Positions 33,507 through 43,403 are shown, numbered from the stretch's first letter. The stretch is DNA of 64,000 nucleotides from an uncultured Verrucomicrobia subdivision 3 bacterium (GCA_903913865.1 CAIWMU010000141.1:1-64000), one strand, 5' to 3'. Notes: a model not told the origin generated them from the letters alone. Numbers and translations are program-made.

Positions 33507-36500
33507 TCAGGCCCGACCGGAACCTGTCGCCGGTGTTGATGGTCCACCTTTGTTGCGTGATTTGCCAAAGAAGAACTTTCCTGCGCCCCAATCATCAAAC
33601 AACGAATAACTGATCGGGGTCACAAGCAGGGTGAGAAGCAGGCACAGCATCTGCCCACCGATGATCACCTTGGCCATGGATGCGCGGCCACCCGATCCTG
33701 GGCCCGTGCCCAGTGCAATCGGGATCATGGAGGAGACCAGCATCATCGTGGTCATCAGGATGGGACGCAGCCGGACGCGGTTTGCCTGCAAAATCGCAGA
33801 CTCCCGGTCCATGCCGCGCGCCCGGAGTGTGTTCGTGTAATCCACCTGCAGAATCCCGTTCTTCTTCACAATGCCAAACAGCATGAACAGGCCGAAAATG
33901 GCGTAAATATTGAAGGATTCGCCGAGAAATACCATCGTGAGCAACGCGAATGGCAGCGAGAGAGGCACAGCCAGCATGATGGAGATGGGATGGACAAAGT
34001 GCTCAAACTGGGCCGCAAGGATCATATACATGAACACCATCGCGAGGCCGAATGCCATGGTGAAGCTCTGAAACGTCTCCTGCATGGTCTTTGCGCGGCC
34101 GGTGAACACAACATCGTAACCAGCCGGCAGATTCAGGGATGTCACAGCCTCCCGGACGTTTTCCATGGCCTGACTCAACGGATAGTCTGCGAGGTTTCCA
34201 ATGACGGTCACCTTGCGCTGGCGCTGGTAGCGGTCGATCTGGTTCGGGCCCCGCGCCTCCTTGAACGAAACCAGGTTGGACAGATGAACCATGGAGGATT
34301 CCGTTGAGTTGGTCCCGGCCTTGGCAGGGCTGAGCCGGAGCATGATCTGCTCCAGAGCCTCAGCAGCCCCACGCCCCTCCGGATTGGCCCGCAACCATAC
34401 GTCATACTGATCATCCGCCTCCTTGTAAGTCCCCACCACCTCTCCACCCACCAGAGTGCGGAGCGCACTCGCCACATCAGAGACCGGCAATCCGAACTGG
34501 CTGGCCTTTGCGCGGTCGATCGTTGCCTGCAATTCCGGCTTGCGGGTGGACAAAGTTGTGTCCAGATCCACAATTCCCGGCCGCGAGCGCAGCTTTTCTA
34601 TGATCTGGTCGGCATAAGTCGTCAACTGGCGCAGATCCGGCCCGACCAGGTTGAACTGCAAATCCGCGTTGCGCCCGCCGCTGCTGATGCCACCAATCAA
34701 CTGAACCCCGGCTCTTAGGTCGGGATAATCAGTCAAAATCTGCCGGGCTTGGCGCATGACATCAAACTGCGACCATCGCCTGCTATGACCCAGGAAAGCG
34801 GAGATCCGCCCCTCCAGCGGAGGAAGGCGGCAGTAGATGGTTGCCTTTGTCACATCCCCCTCAGCCTTTCCCACCCGTCCTGATGTTTCACCAATGGTAA
34901 CCAGAGCGTTGATGATCGCCGGCTGACCCTCCATCTTGATATCCTTCAAACGGCGGACGACCTGACTCACAATGTCGGCCGTCCGGCTCAGGGTCGATCC
35001 CTCCGGAGTCTGGATGATCACTTCAAACTCGCTCGCATCATCCTGGGGCATGAAATTGAAGGTGGTCATTTTCGCCAACGGCACGAGGGATACCATGCAC
35101 AAACCGGCACCGAGCAAAACGGCCCAACGGTGATGAAGAGACCATTCAAGGACCCGTATGTAGTGCCCCCCAAGCCATCTCATCAATGGTCCCCCGTGCG
35201 CCTTCTTCTCCCTTGCCTTCTCATCATCCGAATGCTTCAAAAACCGGGAGGCAAGCATCGGAGTCAGAGTGAAGGAGATGAACAGGGAGACCATGATTGA
35301 AAACGCCACCGTCACCCCATAGCTGGAAAAGAACTTACCCACCCGCCCCTGCATAAACGCGAGCGGGAGGAAAATGATCACCAGGGACAAGGTTGTCGCC
35401 ATTACCGCCAGCGCGATTTCGCTGGTGGCGAGACTTGCAGCCTTCATCCCGCTCCACCCCTTCTCCTCCATCGTCCGATGAATGTTCTCCAGGACGACGA
35501 TTGCATCATCAATGACAATTCCAACGGCGAAAACCATCCCCAGCATCGTGAAGTTGTTCAGGGTGTAGCCCATTGCCCGCATCAGCGTGAACGTGGCTAT
35601 AAGGGAGGCCGGGATCGCAATGGTCGCAATCACAGTGCCTCGCCAGTCGTGGAGGAAGAAGAACACGGTCAAAGCCACAAGCACCGCCCCGAACAGCAGG
35701 TGAAAACTCAACTCGTCCAAAGACCGGTTGATGAAGATGGACTGGTCCCTTACAACGCTGAGCTTGAAGTCCGGCGGCACCACACTCCTGAGTTCATCAA
35801 GACGCCGTTTCACAGCGTCAATCAGCTTCACGGTATTGCTCCCTGATTGCTTCCGCACCACCAGAGTCACGGCATTTTCCCCATTCAACTGGGCCATGGA
35901 CCTTGGCTCCTCAACCGAGTCCGCCACGGAGGCGATATCCTTAAGGTAAACCGGCTGACCGAGGAAATTTGCCACGATCAGCTCGTTGAAATCCCTGACC
36001 TCCCGCATGCGCCCCAGGGTCCGCACCACCATCTCCCGCCTGCCCTGATCGACCCGCCCACCTGGCACCTCAAGATTCTGCTGCCTGAGTGCCGTCCGAA
36101 CGTCATCAATCGTCAATCCCCGCGCTCGCAACCGCGCCAGATCCACCTCGATCTGAACCGCCCGGCGCCGCGCACCCACCATGCTGATGGCACCCACATC
36201 CTGCACCGTCTCGAGATTTTGCTTCAGCTGCTTGTCCGCAACAAAAGTGATCTCCTTCAAATCCCGTGGCGCGCTGACGCCGATCGTCACCACTGGCGAG
36301 GCATCCACATCGAACTTGTCAATGATCGGCGCATCTGTTCCCTCCGGCAATCTCGCCAGAATCGTGTTCACCTTGTCCCGCACATCCTGGGCCGCTGAAT
36401 CACGATTGCGATCCATCAGGAACTGAACAGTGATTGAAGACACACCCTCCAGGGAAACGCTCGACAGCTCATCGATCCCCTGCACCGTGTTGATGATCTC

Positions 36501-36767
36501 CTCCAGGGGCTTGGTGACGCTCGTCTCAATCTCCTCAGGCGAGGCACCGCGCAGAGTGGTCGAAACAGTGATGATTGGAAGATCCACGTTGGGCATCTGA
36601 TCCACGCCTATGTTCTGGAACGAGAACCATCCCAGCACCACAAGCAGGAGGTTCATCATCGTCGCGAAGACGGGACGCCGGATGCAAAGGTCGGCCAGAG
36701 CCAAACCACGGGATTCCCCCTCCCTGCCCCCATCGGCGGGTCCCCCGGTTTGCTTCGGGTCGCTCAT
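33507..36767 (-). CDS. RND efflux transporter permease (second pump of the operon)
   Basis: A protein of 1086 residues with the 12-helix RND layout and two large periplasmic loops. It starts LADLCIRRPVFATMMNLLLV, typical of AcrB-like hydrophobe/amphiphile pumps. Proton-relay residues are present: the Asp pair in TM4 (GIVIDDAIVVLENIHR) and the Lys in TM10 (GIVKKNGILQVDY). The N-terminal extension of about 25 residues is rich in Gly and polar residues. It exports drugs, detergents or metabolites across both membranes with an adaptor and an outer membrane channel. Its start overlaps the stop of the adaptor gene (ATGA). No outer-membrane factor gene is present nearby. Confidence 0.93.
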   Translation of the reverse strand: MSDPKQTGGPADGGREGESRGLALADLCIRRPVFATMMNLLLVVLGWFSFQNIGVDQMPNVDLPIITVSTTLRGASPEEIETSVTKPLEEIINTVQGIDELSSVSLEGVSSITVQFLMDRNRDSAAQDVRDKVNTILARLPEGTDAPIIDKFDVDASPVVTIGVSAPRDLKEITFVADKQLKQNLETVQDVGAISMVGARRRAVQIEVDLARLRARGLTIDDVRTALRQQNLEVPGGRVDQGRREMVVRTLGRMREVRDFNELIVANFLGQPVYLKDIASVADSVEEPRSMAQLNGENAVTLVVRKQSGSNTVKLIDAVKRRLDELRSVVPPDFKLSVVRDQSIFINRSLDELSFHLLFGAVLVALTVFFFLHDWRGTVIATIAIPASLIATFTLMRAMGYTLNNFTMLGMVFAVGIVIDDAIVVLENIHRTMEEKGWSGMKAASLATSEIALAVMATTLSLVIIFLPLAFMQGRVGKFFSSYGVTVAFSIMVSLFISFTLTPMLASRFLKHSDDEKAREKKAHGGPLMRWLGGHYIRVLEWSLHHRWAVLLGAGLCMVSLVPLAKMTTFNFMPQDDASEFEVIIQTPEGSTLSRTADIVSQVVRRLKDIKMEGQPAIINALVTIGETSGRVGKAEGDVTKATIYCRLPPLEGRISAFLGHSRRWSQFDVMRQARQILTDYPDLRAGVQLIGGISSGGRNADLQFNLVGPDLRQLTTYADQIIEKLRSRPGIVDLDTTLSTRKPELQATIDRAKASQFGLPVSDVASALRTLVGGEVVGTYKEADDQYDVWLRANPEGRGAAEALEQIMLRLSPAKAGTNSTESSMVHLSNLVSFKEARGPNQIDRYQRQRKVTVIGNLADYPLSQAMENVREAVTSLNLPAGYDVVFTGRAKTMQETFQSFTMAFGLAMVFMYMILAAQFEHFVHPISIMLAVPLSLPFALLTMVFLGESFNIYAIFGLFMLFGIVKKNGILQVDYTNTLRARGMDRESAILQANRVRLRPILMTTMMLVSSMIPIALGTGPGSGGRASMAKVIIGGQMLCLLLTLLVTPISYSLFDDWGAGKFFFGKSRNKGGPSTPATGSGRA

Positions 36768-37900
36768 GGGGCCTCCTGAGAAGTTACACCAGCGGCTTTT
36801 GCAGGAACAGTGACCGCAGGTTCCGGTGCCAGCAGGCGCACCTTGGCACCCTCGAACAGCCGGGTCGTGCCGGTCACGGCAACTTTCTCGCCTGAATTGA
36901 GCCCGGAAAGAATCTCCTGACGCCCCCCAAGGATACGACCGGTCTTGACCTCGCGGCTATGGGCGCCATCCCCTTCAATGACAAACACCTTGGTAACACC
37001 CGCAAAATTGATGACTGCCTCCATCGGAATCATCGGCGTCGGAACCGCTTTCTCAATCAGCAACTCACCCCGGGCAAAACTGCTGGCCTTGAGTTTCCGG
37101 CTGGTATTCGAAACGAGCGCTGCCACATTGAACGACCGTGTCGAGGCGCTCACCGCAGGACTGACGAGATAAACGGTTCCCTCAAAATTCTCCCCCGGAA
37201 ACGCATCGACACTGAATCGCACCATCTGCCCCAATTTCACCTGTCCGGCATACCTTTCAGGTGCCTGCATCATGTAGCGCAACTCGGTATCGTTCACCAT
37301 CCGGAAGAGGGGTGAGCCGACTCTCATGAAGTCCCCCATGGTCACAAGGCGTTCGGAGACACTCCCCGGAAATGCCGCGACCACACGGGATCGACGCAGG
37401 TTCAATTCCGCCACCGCCCCGGTCGCCTCCGCTGCCTTGATCTCCGCTCTCGCCAGCTCGGCCTGTGCTGTCGCATCGTCCATCTGGCTGACGGATGAAA
37501 TCTTGTCCGCCTGCAGTTCAATGACCCGCTTCAGGTTGCGCTCCGCGTTTTTCTCGTTGGCCCGCGCTTTTGCAAGCACTGCGGCAGCCTGCGCCGCCTG
37601 CACCTGGTAGGCGGCTGTATCAATCAACGCCAGTTCCTGTCCCGCCTCCACCCGTGCGCCAAAATCGACCATGGTTTTCTCCACCTGTCCTTCCACCTGC
37701 GCGGAGATCGTCGCCTCGTCCTTCGCCAAGAGGGTGCCAACCACCGGCAGAACCTTGTCCACAGGTTCTGACACCACCTCCGCGATGGTCACAGCCACAG
37801 CAGCATTGCCTCCCTTTTTCTTGGAGGTGCCATCAGTTTTGCCGCAACCAGCCGTCAAAAGGAGGGCTGCGGACAGAAGGACTAGCAATCGATCATGCAT
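36764..37900 (-). CDS. RND efflux periplasmic adaptor, lipoprotein (second pump)
   Basis: A start at 37900 (MHDRLLVLLSAALLLTAGCG) gives 378 residues and a lipoprotein signal with lipobox LTAGC, so Cys19 is the expected lipid anchor. The open frame extends 20 codons upstream without support. The membrane-fusion-protein fold is visible: lipoyl halves around AQVEGQVEKTMVDFGARVEAG and RVVAAFPGSVSERLVTMGDF, a coiled-coil hairpin between (about 105-170), and a beta-barrel and membrane-proximal part (AGQVKLGQMVRFSVDAFPGE). It bridges the RND pump and an outer membrane channel. It overlaps the upstream permease gene by eight bases. Confidence 0.92.
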   Translation of the reverse strand: MHDRLLVLLSAALLLTAGCGKTDGTSKKKGGNAAVAVTIAEVVSEPVDKVLPVVGTLLAKDEATISAQVEGQVEKTMVDFGARVEAGQELALIDTAAYQVQAAQAAAVLAKARANEKNAERNLKRVIELQADKISSVSQMDDATAQAELARAEIKAAEATGAVAELNLRRSRVVAAFPGSVSERLVTMGDFMRVGSPLFRMVNDTELRYMMQAPERYAGQVKLGQMVRFSVDAFPGENFEGTVYLVSPAVSASTRSFNVAALVSNTSRKLKASSFARGELLIEKAVPTPMIPMEAVINFAGVTKVFVIEGDGAHSREVKTGRILGGRQEILSGLNSGEKVAVTGTTRLFEGAKVRLLAPEPAVTVPAKAAGVTSQEAP

Positions 37901-40900
37901 GGGAGTTCTCGGGAACGGGGGCGAAATCTGACGCGATTTGGTCCTGATCCTCGCCCACATGTTGTTTCGCGATCAGGACATAGAGTGAAGGAATGACGAG
38001 GAGCGTGAAAATGGTCCCCAGTGCCATGCCCGCAACAATCGTGATGCCGATGGAATTCCGCGCTGCCGCACCGGCCCCTGAGACCAGTGTCAGGGGGAAA
38101 TGGCCGCAGATGGTGGCCGCACTTGTCATCAGCACGGGCCGCAAACGGACCAGAGCGGCCTCACGGACCGCCTGCAACTTGCTCAATCCATGACGCTGCT
38201 GCTCGTTGGCAAATTCCACAATCAGAATTCCGTTTTTCGCAACCAGTCCCACAAGAGTCACCAGACCCACTTGTGAATAGATGTTCAACGTCGTGGTCCA
38301 CCCCGTCGTGAAAAATGCAGTGTTGGGATCCGGCATCTTCAAAAAGCTGAATAAAAGCGCCCCGAACATCGCCAGGGGAACCGACCCCAGCAGGATGATC
38401 AGCGGATCCCGAAAGCTGTTAAACTGCGCCGCCAGAACCAGGAAGATCAATATCAACGCAAGGCAGAATGCGGGTATGAACTTGCTCGCTTCCGTCCTCA
38501 ACTGACGGGACTCCCCGGTATAATCCAACTTGTATCCCTCGGGCAGTATCTTGTGCGCCTCATCCTCCAAGAACTTCAGGGCATCGTTCAGTGGACGGAT
38601 GGCCACACCACTGATTTTGACCGCATTGAACTGCTGGAACCGGTTGAGCGCCCTCGGCCCGGTCTTTTTCTTCAGCGTGGCAAAGGTGCTCACGGGGACC
38701 AGTTGACCCGCCGTGCCCCTGACATAGGTCTCCTCCAGCTGAGCGGCATTCAGCCGCTCAACGCGCTTGAGTTGCGGAATCACCTTGTAACTGCGCCCCT
38801 GAAGGTTGAACCGGTTCACGAACCCGCCCCCCATCAGCACACCCAGGTCGGCACCCACTGACCGCATATCCAAACCCAGAGCTGCCACCTTGTCACGATC
38901 CATGACCAATTCCACCTCCGGCTGATCGATCTTGGTGTCGATCATCGGCGGGAATGCAAACATCTTGCTTGCCGTGGCAGCCTGCTGCAACTGCTCGGCA
39001 TAACGCATGATAACCTCGGGCTCGGCGGTGGACCCGATGACAAACTCAACCGGAAACTGCCCTCCACCAGGCAAGGGGGACGGCGTCGCCCCAAAGGCCC
39101 TAACTCCCGGAACCTTGCCCATCTTCGCCTGCACTTCGGGAAGAACCTGGAAGACGGTGCGCTTGCGCTCCGCCCACGGCTTTAAAACCAGCCCGCCAAA
39201 ACCGCTGCTCGGCATCGTCATCTGGAAGGAATGGTGCGACTCCGGGGTGCTCATCATCTGGCGGTTCACCTCCTCTGTATAGAATGTTGTCTGCTCAATG
39301 CTGGCATCAGCCGGTGCCTCGACGATGCCGAAGATGATGCTCTGATCCTCCATTGGCGCCAGCTCCTTCGGGGCAAACATGAACATCGGGATGGTCATCA
39401 GGCTCAGGCAAATCCAGATGGTGTAAACAGCCGGGCGGGCATTCAACGTGCCGTCCAGCACCCGGGCATAGACCGATCTGATCCGGTCAAAACCACGGTT
39501 GATGCGCCCGGTCAAACCATGTTCCTCACGCCCCGCGTCCAGCAGCCATGAGGACATCACCGGGGAAAGTGTCAATGCCACCACTCCGGATACAAAAACC
39601 GCCCCGGCAAGGGTGAAGGCGAACTCCCGGAACAGTGACCCCGTCAATCCCCCCTGCAGCCCAATCGGGGCATAGACGGCAGCCAATGTGATCGTCATCG
39701 CAATCACCGGCCCAACCAGTTCGCGGGCCCCGAGCAGAGCCGCCCTGCGGGGCGTCTGCCCCAGGCGTATGTGCCGCTCCACATTTTCCACGATTACAAT
39801 CGCATCATCCACCACCAGCCCGACGGAGAGCACAACCGCCAGCAGGGTGAGCAGATTCAGCGTGAATCCAAGAACCTGCATCAAAAATATCGCGCCAATC
39901 AGCGAAATCGGGATCGCCACAAGTGGAACAAGCACCGACCTCAGGGATCCCAGAAAGAGGAAGATCACGATCGCCACAATCATCAGCGTTTCAGTCAGGG
40001 TCTTGAGCACCTCGCTGATGGCCTCATCAATATACTTTGTCGCATCATAGGCGATCCTCCCCTTTAAACCGCTTGGCAGTTCCTTCGAGATCAAGTCAAC
40101 CTCGGCCCGCACCCGCTTGATCACATCCAGCGAGTTGGCATTCGGCAGCACCCAAACCCCCATGAACACGGCCCGTTCCCCTGTGAACCGCACCTCGACA
40201 TCATAATTCTCGGCCCCCAGCACCACATCCGCCACATCCCGCAACCGCACCAGATGATCCCCCTTCTGCTGTACCACCAGATTGCGAAATTCCTCCACGG
40301 TCCTGACGTCCGTGTTGGCCGTCAGGTTCACCTGCACCAGCGAACCTCGCGTCCGCCCCACGGCTGAGAGAAAATTGTTGGCCGCCAGAACATCCCGCAC
40401 CTGGGAAGGACTCAAATTGTAGGCGGCCAAACGATCTGACTTGAGCCAGATTCTCATCGCAAAGGTGCGGCCGCCGAGAATATCCGCCCTTTGGACCCCC
40501 TCCAGCGCCGTCAGCCGGGGTTGGATGATTCGCACCAGATAGTCAGTGATCTGGTTTGCCTCAAGAATGTCCGATGTGAAGCTCAGGTAGGCTGAGGCAA
40601 ACTTCGAGTCGGCCGACTCAATGTTGATGATCGGCACCTCCGCCTCGGGCGGCAGGTCGCCACGCACCTGATCCACCTTGGAACTGATTTCCGCGAGTGC
40701 CCTCGTGGGATCATAATTCAACCTCAGCCGGATGGTGATGGTCGAGATGCCCAGTGAACTGGACGATTCGATGTAATCAATCCCATCCGCCGCGGCGAGC
40801 GCCCGCTCAAGCGGGGTGGTGATGAATCCCCTCACCAGATCCGCGCTGGCTCCGACATAAACCGTCGTCACCGTCACCGCCGCATTGTCACTGCGCGGAT

Positions 40901-41012
40901 ACTGCCGCACGTTAAGCGATCGAATCGCCTGCATCCCGACGATCAGGATCACCAGGTTCACCACCAGCGCCAGCACCGGCCGGCGAATAAATAGGTCCGT
41001 AAAGGATTTCAT
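37893..41012 (-). CDS. RND efflux transporter permease (first pump of the operon)
   Basis: A protein of 1039 residues. The start MKSFTDLFIRRPVLALVVNL is a canonical RND opening. Proton-relay residues lie in GLVVDDAIVIVENVERH (TM4) and GLVAKNGILIVEFANEQ (TM10). The periplasmic loops contain the usual porter-domain motifs (for example ADILGGRTFAMRIWL). It is only distantly similar to the second permease in this operon (33507-36767), so the two are not a recent duplication. It follows its adaptor gene by 14 bases. Substrate is unknown; control by the TetR-type gene at the head of the operon suggests induction by an exported compound. Confidence 0.93.
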   Translation of the reverse strand: MKSFTDLFIRRPVLALVVNLVILIVGMQAIRSLNVRQYPRSDNAAVTVTTVYVGASADLVRGFITTPLERALAAADGIDYIESSSSLGISTITIRLRLNYDPTRALAEISSKVDQVRGDLPPEAEVPIINIESADSKFASAYLSFTSDILEANQITDYLVRIIQPRLTALEGVQRADILGGRTFAMRIWLKSDRLAAYNLSPSQVRDVLAANNFLSAVGRTRGSLVQVNLTANTDVRTVEEFRNLVVQQKGDHLVRLRDVADVVLGAENYDVEVRFTGERAVFMGVWVLPNANSLDVIKRVRAEVDLISKELPSGLKGRIAYDATKYIDEAISEVLKTLTETLMIVAIVIFLFLGSLRSVLVPLVAIPISLIGAIFLMQVLGFTLNLLTLLAVVLSVGLVVDDAIVIVENVERHIRLGQTPRRAALLGARELVGPVIAMTITLAAVYAPIGLQGGLTGSLFREFAFTLAGAVFVSGVVALTLSPVMSSWLLDAGREEHGLTGRINRGFDRIRSVYARVLDGTLNARPAVYTIWICLSLMTIPMFMFAPKELAPMEDQSIIFGIVEAPADASIEQTTFYTEEVNRQMMSTPESHHSFQMTMPSSGFGGLVLKPWAERKRTVFQVLPEVQAKMGKVPGVRAFGATPSPLPGGGQFPVEFVIGSTAEPEVIMRYAEQLQQAATASKMFAFPPMIDTKIDQPEVELVMDRDKVAALGLDMRSVGADLGVLMGGGFVNRFNLQGRSYKVIPQLKRVERLNAAQLEETYVRGTAGQLVPVSTFATLKKKTGPRALNRFQQFNAVKISGVAIRPLNDALKFLEDEAHKILPEGYKLDYTGESRQLRTEASKFIPAFCLALILIFLVLAAQFNSFRDPLIILLGSVPLAMFGALLFSFLKMPDPNTAFFTTGWTTTLNIYSQVGLVTLVGLVAKNGILIVEFANEQQRHGLSKLQAVREAALVRLRPVLMTSAATICGHFPLTLVSGAGAAARNSIGITIVAGMALGTIFTLLVIPSLYVLIAKQHVGEDQDQIASDFAPVPENSHA

Positions 41013-41026
41013 TCAGCGCCAGGGGA

Positions 41027-42157
41027 TCAGGTGTCAGACGGATGCGGTGTGAGGGAGGCCTTCGGTGCCATCTGATTGTTCTCCTCAACAGTCGCGCCAT
41101 TCCGCAACTTGAACAATCCCGCACTGGCAACCTTTTCGCCGACCTTCAAACCCGTTTCCACACTCACATAATCCCCCCTGGGCCGGCCGGCCCGGATGAA
41201 CTGCTGGCGCACAACCGTGCGGGCGGGACCGTTCGTATCCGCCGCCCTGGCCTCGATCACAAAGACCGAATCGCCGTATGGGGCGCTGAACACCGCCGTG
41301 GAGGGAATCGCCAGCACAGGCTGCTCACCGGCCAGAACCACCTCCGCACGTCCAAACATGCCGGGCCTCAACAGTCCCTCAGCATTCGCAAAGGTGCTCT
41401 GGAGAAGAACGCTCCGGGTTGAGGAGTTCAGGTCCGGGTTGATCGCCGTCAGGCGACCTTCGAACACCTTTCCCGGGTGGGCATCCGTGGTCAGATTCAC
41501 AACCATTCCGACTTTAACCTTCTCCACTTCCTGCTGAGGCAGGGTGAATTCAGCAAAAATCGGTGCCAGGGCTTGAAGGGATACGATCGGTCGCCCCCCC
41601 TCAAGATACTGCCCCAGATTAATCTGGCGGATGCCAAGCCTGCCATCAAACGGGGCCTTGATGGTTTTCTTTGCAATGGTGGCCGCAATTTCATCGGCAT
41701 TCGCCTCATGCTGCTTCACCGTCGCCTCTGCGAGATCCAGATCCGCCTCCGCGACCATGTTATCCTTCCGCAACGTAACCATCCGTTCCAGATTCAGCTT
41801 CGCAAGCTTCAGTTGCGCCTTTACGGACCGCAGCTGAGCTTCCTCCGAGGATGTGTCCAGACGCACCAGGATATCCCCCCCTTTCACCACCGCTCCCGAT
41901 TCAAACGGAATCTCCCGCACCGACCCGGGCAGGTCGGGGGTGATCGTGACTCCCTGAGCGGCAGTCACCGAGGCGATCGCTGTGAGCGTGCTCGGCCACT
42001 TCTCCTCAGAAACCACTGCCGAAGAGATCGTTTCCGGCGGAAGCACCATCTTCTTGGACGCCGTGATCATCTTGTCGAACTGCAACGCCTTTATTCCCAC
42101 CAGTCCGCCCAATACGGCGGCCACCAGAACCACTGCCAAAGTTAACTTTAATTTCAT
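41027..42157 (-). CDS. RND efflux periplasmic adaptor (first pump)
   Basis: A protein of 376 residues with an N-terminal signal-anchor (MKLKLTLAVVLVAAVLGGLV) and no lipobox, unlike the second adaptor. Lipoyl halves occur around TPDLPGSVREIPFESGAVVK and TIKAPFDGRLGIRQINLGQY, flanking a coiled-coil hairpin (about 100-165). The barrel part includes VEKVKVGMVVNLTTDAHPGK. The length and order fit the MexA/AcrA-like family. It starts nine bases after the TetR-type gene's stop and precedes its RND permease by 14 bases. Confidence 0.92.
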   Translation of the reverse strand: MKLKLTLAVVLVAAVLGGLVGIKALQFDKMITASKKMVLPPETISSAVVSEEKWPSTLTAIASVTAAQGVTITPDLPGSVREIPFESGAVVKGGDILVRLDTSSEEAQLRSVKAQLKLAKLNLERMVTLRKDNMVAEADLDLAEATVKQHEANADEIAATIAKKTIKAPFDGRLGIRQINLGQYLEGGRPIVSLQALAPIFAEFTLPQQEVEKVKVGMVVNLTTDAHPGKVFEGRLTAINPDLNSSTRSVLLQSTFANAEGLLRPGMFGRAEVVLAGEQPVLAIPSTAVFSAPYGDSVFVIEARAADTNGPARTVVRQQFIRAGRPRGDYVSVETGLKVGEKVASAGLFKLRNGATVEENNQMAPKASLTPHPSDT

Positions 42158-42166
42158 GTTTTCTTT

Positions 42167-42820
42167 TTACTCACCTGCTACCTGCCTTGTGCCGGAACAC
42201 CCTCCCCGCCCCCCGGAGCCAGACCCGGCCCCTGCCAGAAAAAGGTCCACAATCCGCGCTGCCGTCTGCCGGTCCAGCGCACATTCCGGCATGAGCAATC
42301 GAACCATCACATACATGTTCAACTGCCCGTAAATCCCCATCGTCAACGTGTCCAGATCATAGTGCACCCCAATCTCCCCGCTCCTCTGGGCCTCAGCCAT
42401 GAGACCCCGCACCCACTCATAGTTCCTGCGCCCCTTCTGCAGGCAATGTGCATGACCCGGAGTATCTGTGGAACCGGTGAACGCCGTCGCAAATGCCAGT
42501 CTCATCAGTTCCTGGTTGCGCACCGAAAATTCGAACAGCGCCACTACAATCTCCTCCAACTTTTCGGAAATTGTGCCTCCCCTCTCCGCTGCCTCCCGCA
42601 TCAACCGGTATCGCTCCTCATGAGCATGATCCACCAACGCCTGAAACAACCCCGCCTTGTCTCTGAAATAATAGTATAGGGTCGGCTTGGAAACCTTCGC
42701 CTCACTCACGATCCGCTGCACCGACGTCGCCACATAACCCCTTTCCGCAAAGCTCCGCAGTGCGGCATGTAGAATCAGTTGCCGAGTGTCGGAATCCGGT
42801 TGGAGAAGGGTCTTGGACAC
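42167..42820 (-). CDS. TetR-family repressor of the RND operon
   Basis: A protein of 217 residues from a GTG at 42820. The N-terminal helix-turn-helix (about 12-58) reads RQLILHAALRSFAERGYVAT, then IVSEAKVSKPTLYYYFRDK, typical of TetR. The C-terminal ligand domain has no diagnostic motif. It heads the operon of two RND pumps. A perfect 20-bp palindrome lies two bases before the start codon, so the repressor probably controls itself and the pumps; there is no room for a normal Shine-Dalgarno downstream of that site, which suggests a leaderless or very short leader transcript, or a start further in. Confidence 0.92.
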   Translation of the reverse strand: MSKTLLQPDSDTRQLILHAALRSFAERGYVATSVQRIVSEAKVSKPTLYYYFRDKAGLFQALVDHAHEERYRLMREAAERGGTISEKLEEIVVALFEFSVRNQELMRLAFATAFTGSTDTPGHAHCLQKGRRNYEWVRGLMAEAQRSGEIGVHYDLDTLTMGIYGQLNMYVMVRLLMPECALDRQTAARIVDLFLAGAGSGSGGRGGCSGTRQVAGE

Positions 42821-42822
42821 AA

Positions 42823-42842
42823 AACCTACCGAACGGTAGGTT
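42823..42842. promoter_or_regulatory. TetR-type operator of the RND efflux operon
   Basis: AACCTACCG (42823-42831), AA, CGGTAGGTT (42834-42842): a perfect 9-bp inverted repeat with a 2-base centre, of the CCTACCG-NN-CGGTAGG type known for TetR-family repressors. It sits directly upstream of the GTG start of the tetR-like gene. Confidence 0.85.
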
Positions 42843-42990
42843 CATATGCCCTCCGAGTCAAATGATTTGAGTTGCCGAAAAGCCCGCGCAAATCCCGCTC
42901 ACCAACCGAACTTTGAAAAGCCGCCCCCGGCTATGGCCGCATGCTTCTGTCAATCCGGTTGCCCACAGTTGCCGGAAGAACCATCAAACT

Positions 42991-43215
42991 ATGGCCACGG
43001 CAAGAATGGCATGGTTGGACGTCATCCAAAAAGAGGTGGTTCCTCAGTTCATCCAACCCACACCCTGCAGGGCGCCACTCAAGAAGCGGTTCAAGAACCT
43101 GCCACGATTTAAATCCAACCCCTGCGCCAAACGCGGTGGCGGCACACTGTTTTACAACGTTGCTGGAGTTGAGCGCTTCCTGAAGCAACGCACCCTGCCA
43201 GGTGCAGGACAATAA
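42991..43215 (+). CDS. Small excisionase-like (HTH_17 type) protein, possible mobile-element remnant
   Basis: ATG at 42991 gives 74 residues; ATGs at 43006 and 43011 follow, of which 43006 is in frame. The C-terminal half (RGGGTLFYNVAGVERFLKQR) resembles the end of excisionase/MerR-like DNA-binding proteins, in which a beta-hairpin FY-x-x-x-DVE-x-FL closes the winged helix. The rest is basic. No integrase or phage gene adjoins it. It reads as a plausible but lone DNA-binding protein; the assignment is from pattern only. Confidence 0.4.
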   Translation: MATARMAWLDVIQKEVVPQFIQPTPCRAPLKKRFKNLPRFKSNPCAKRGGGTLFYNVAGVERFLKQRTLPGAGQ

Positions 43216-43403
43216 AAAACCCCAGCTTTGAGGACGGGGATGAAAGTTAGAAACTTCACGCTCCCCAATTACACTCGACGCCCAACCAATTCGGCGAAGT
43301 AACGCTCGCCGGCTGGAGTCGGCGATCCCGGAGAGAATGCCATCAAAGCGATCCGCAACATGAAAAGCGTCGGGCATCTGGCGTCCCCCATTTTCCGCAA
43401 AGG

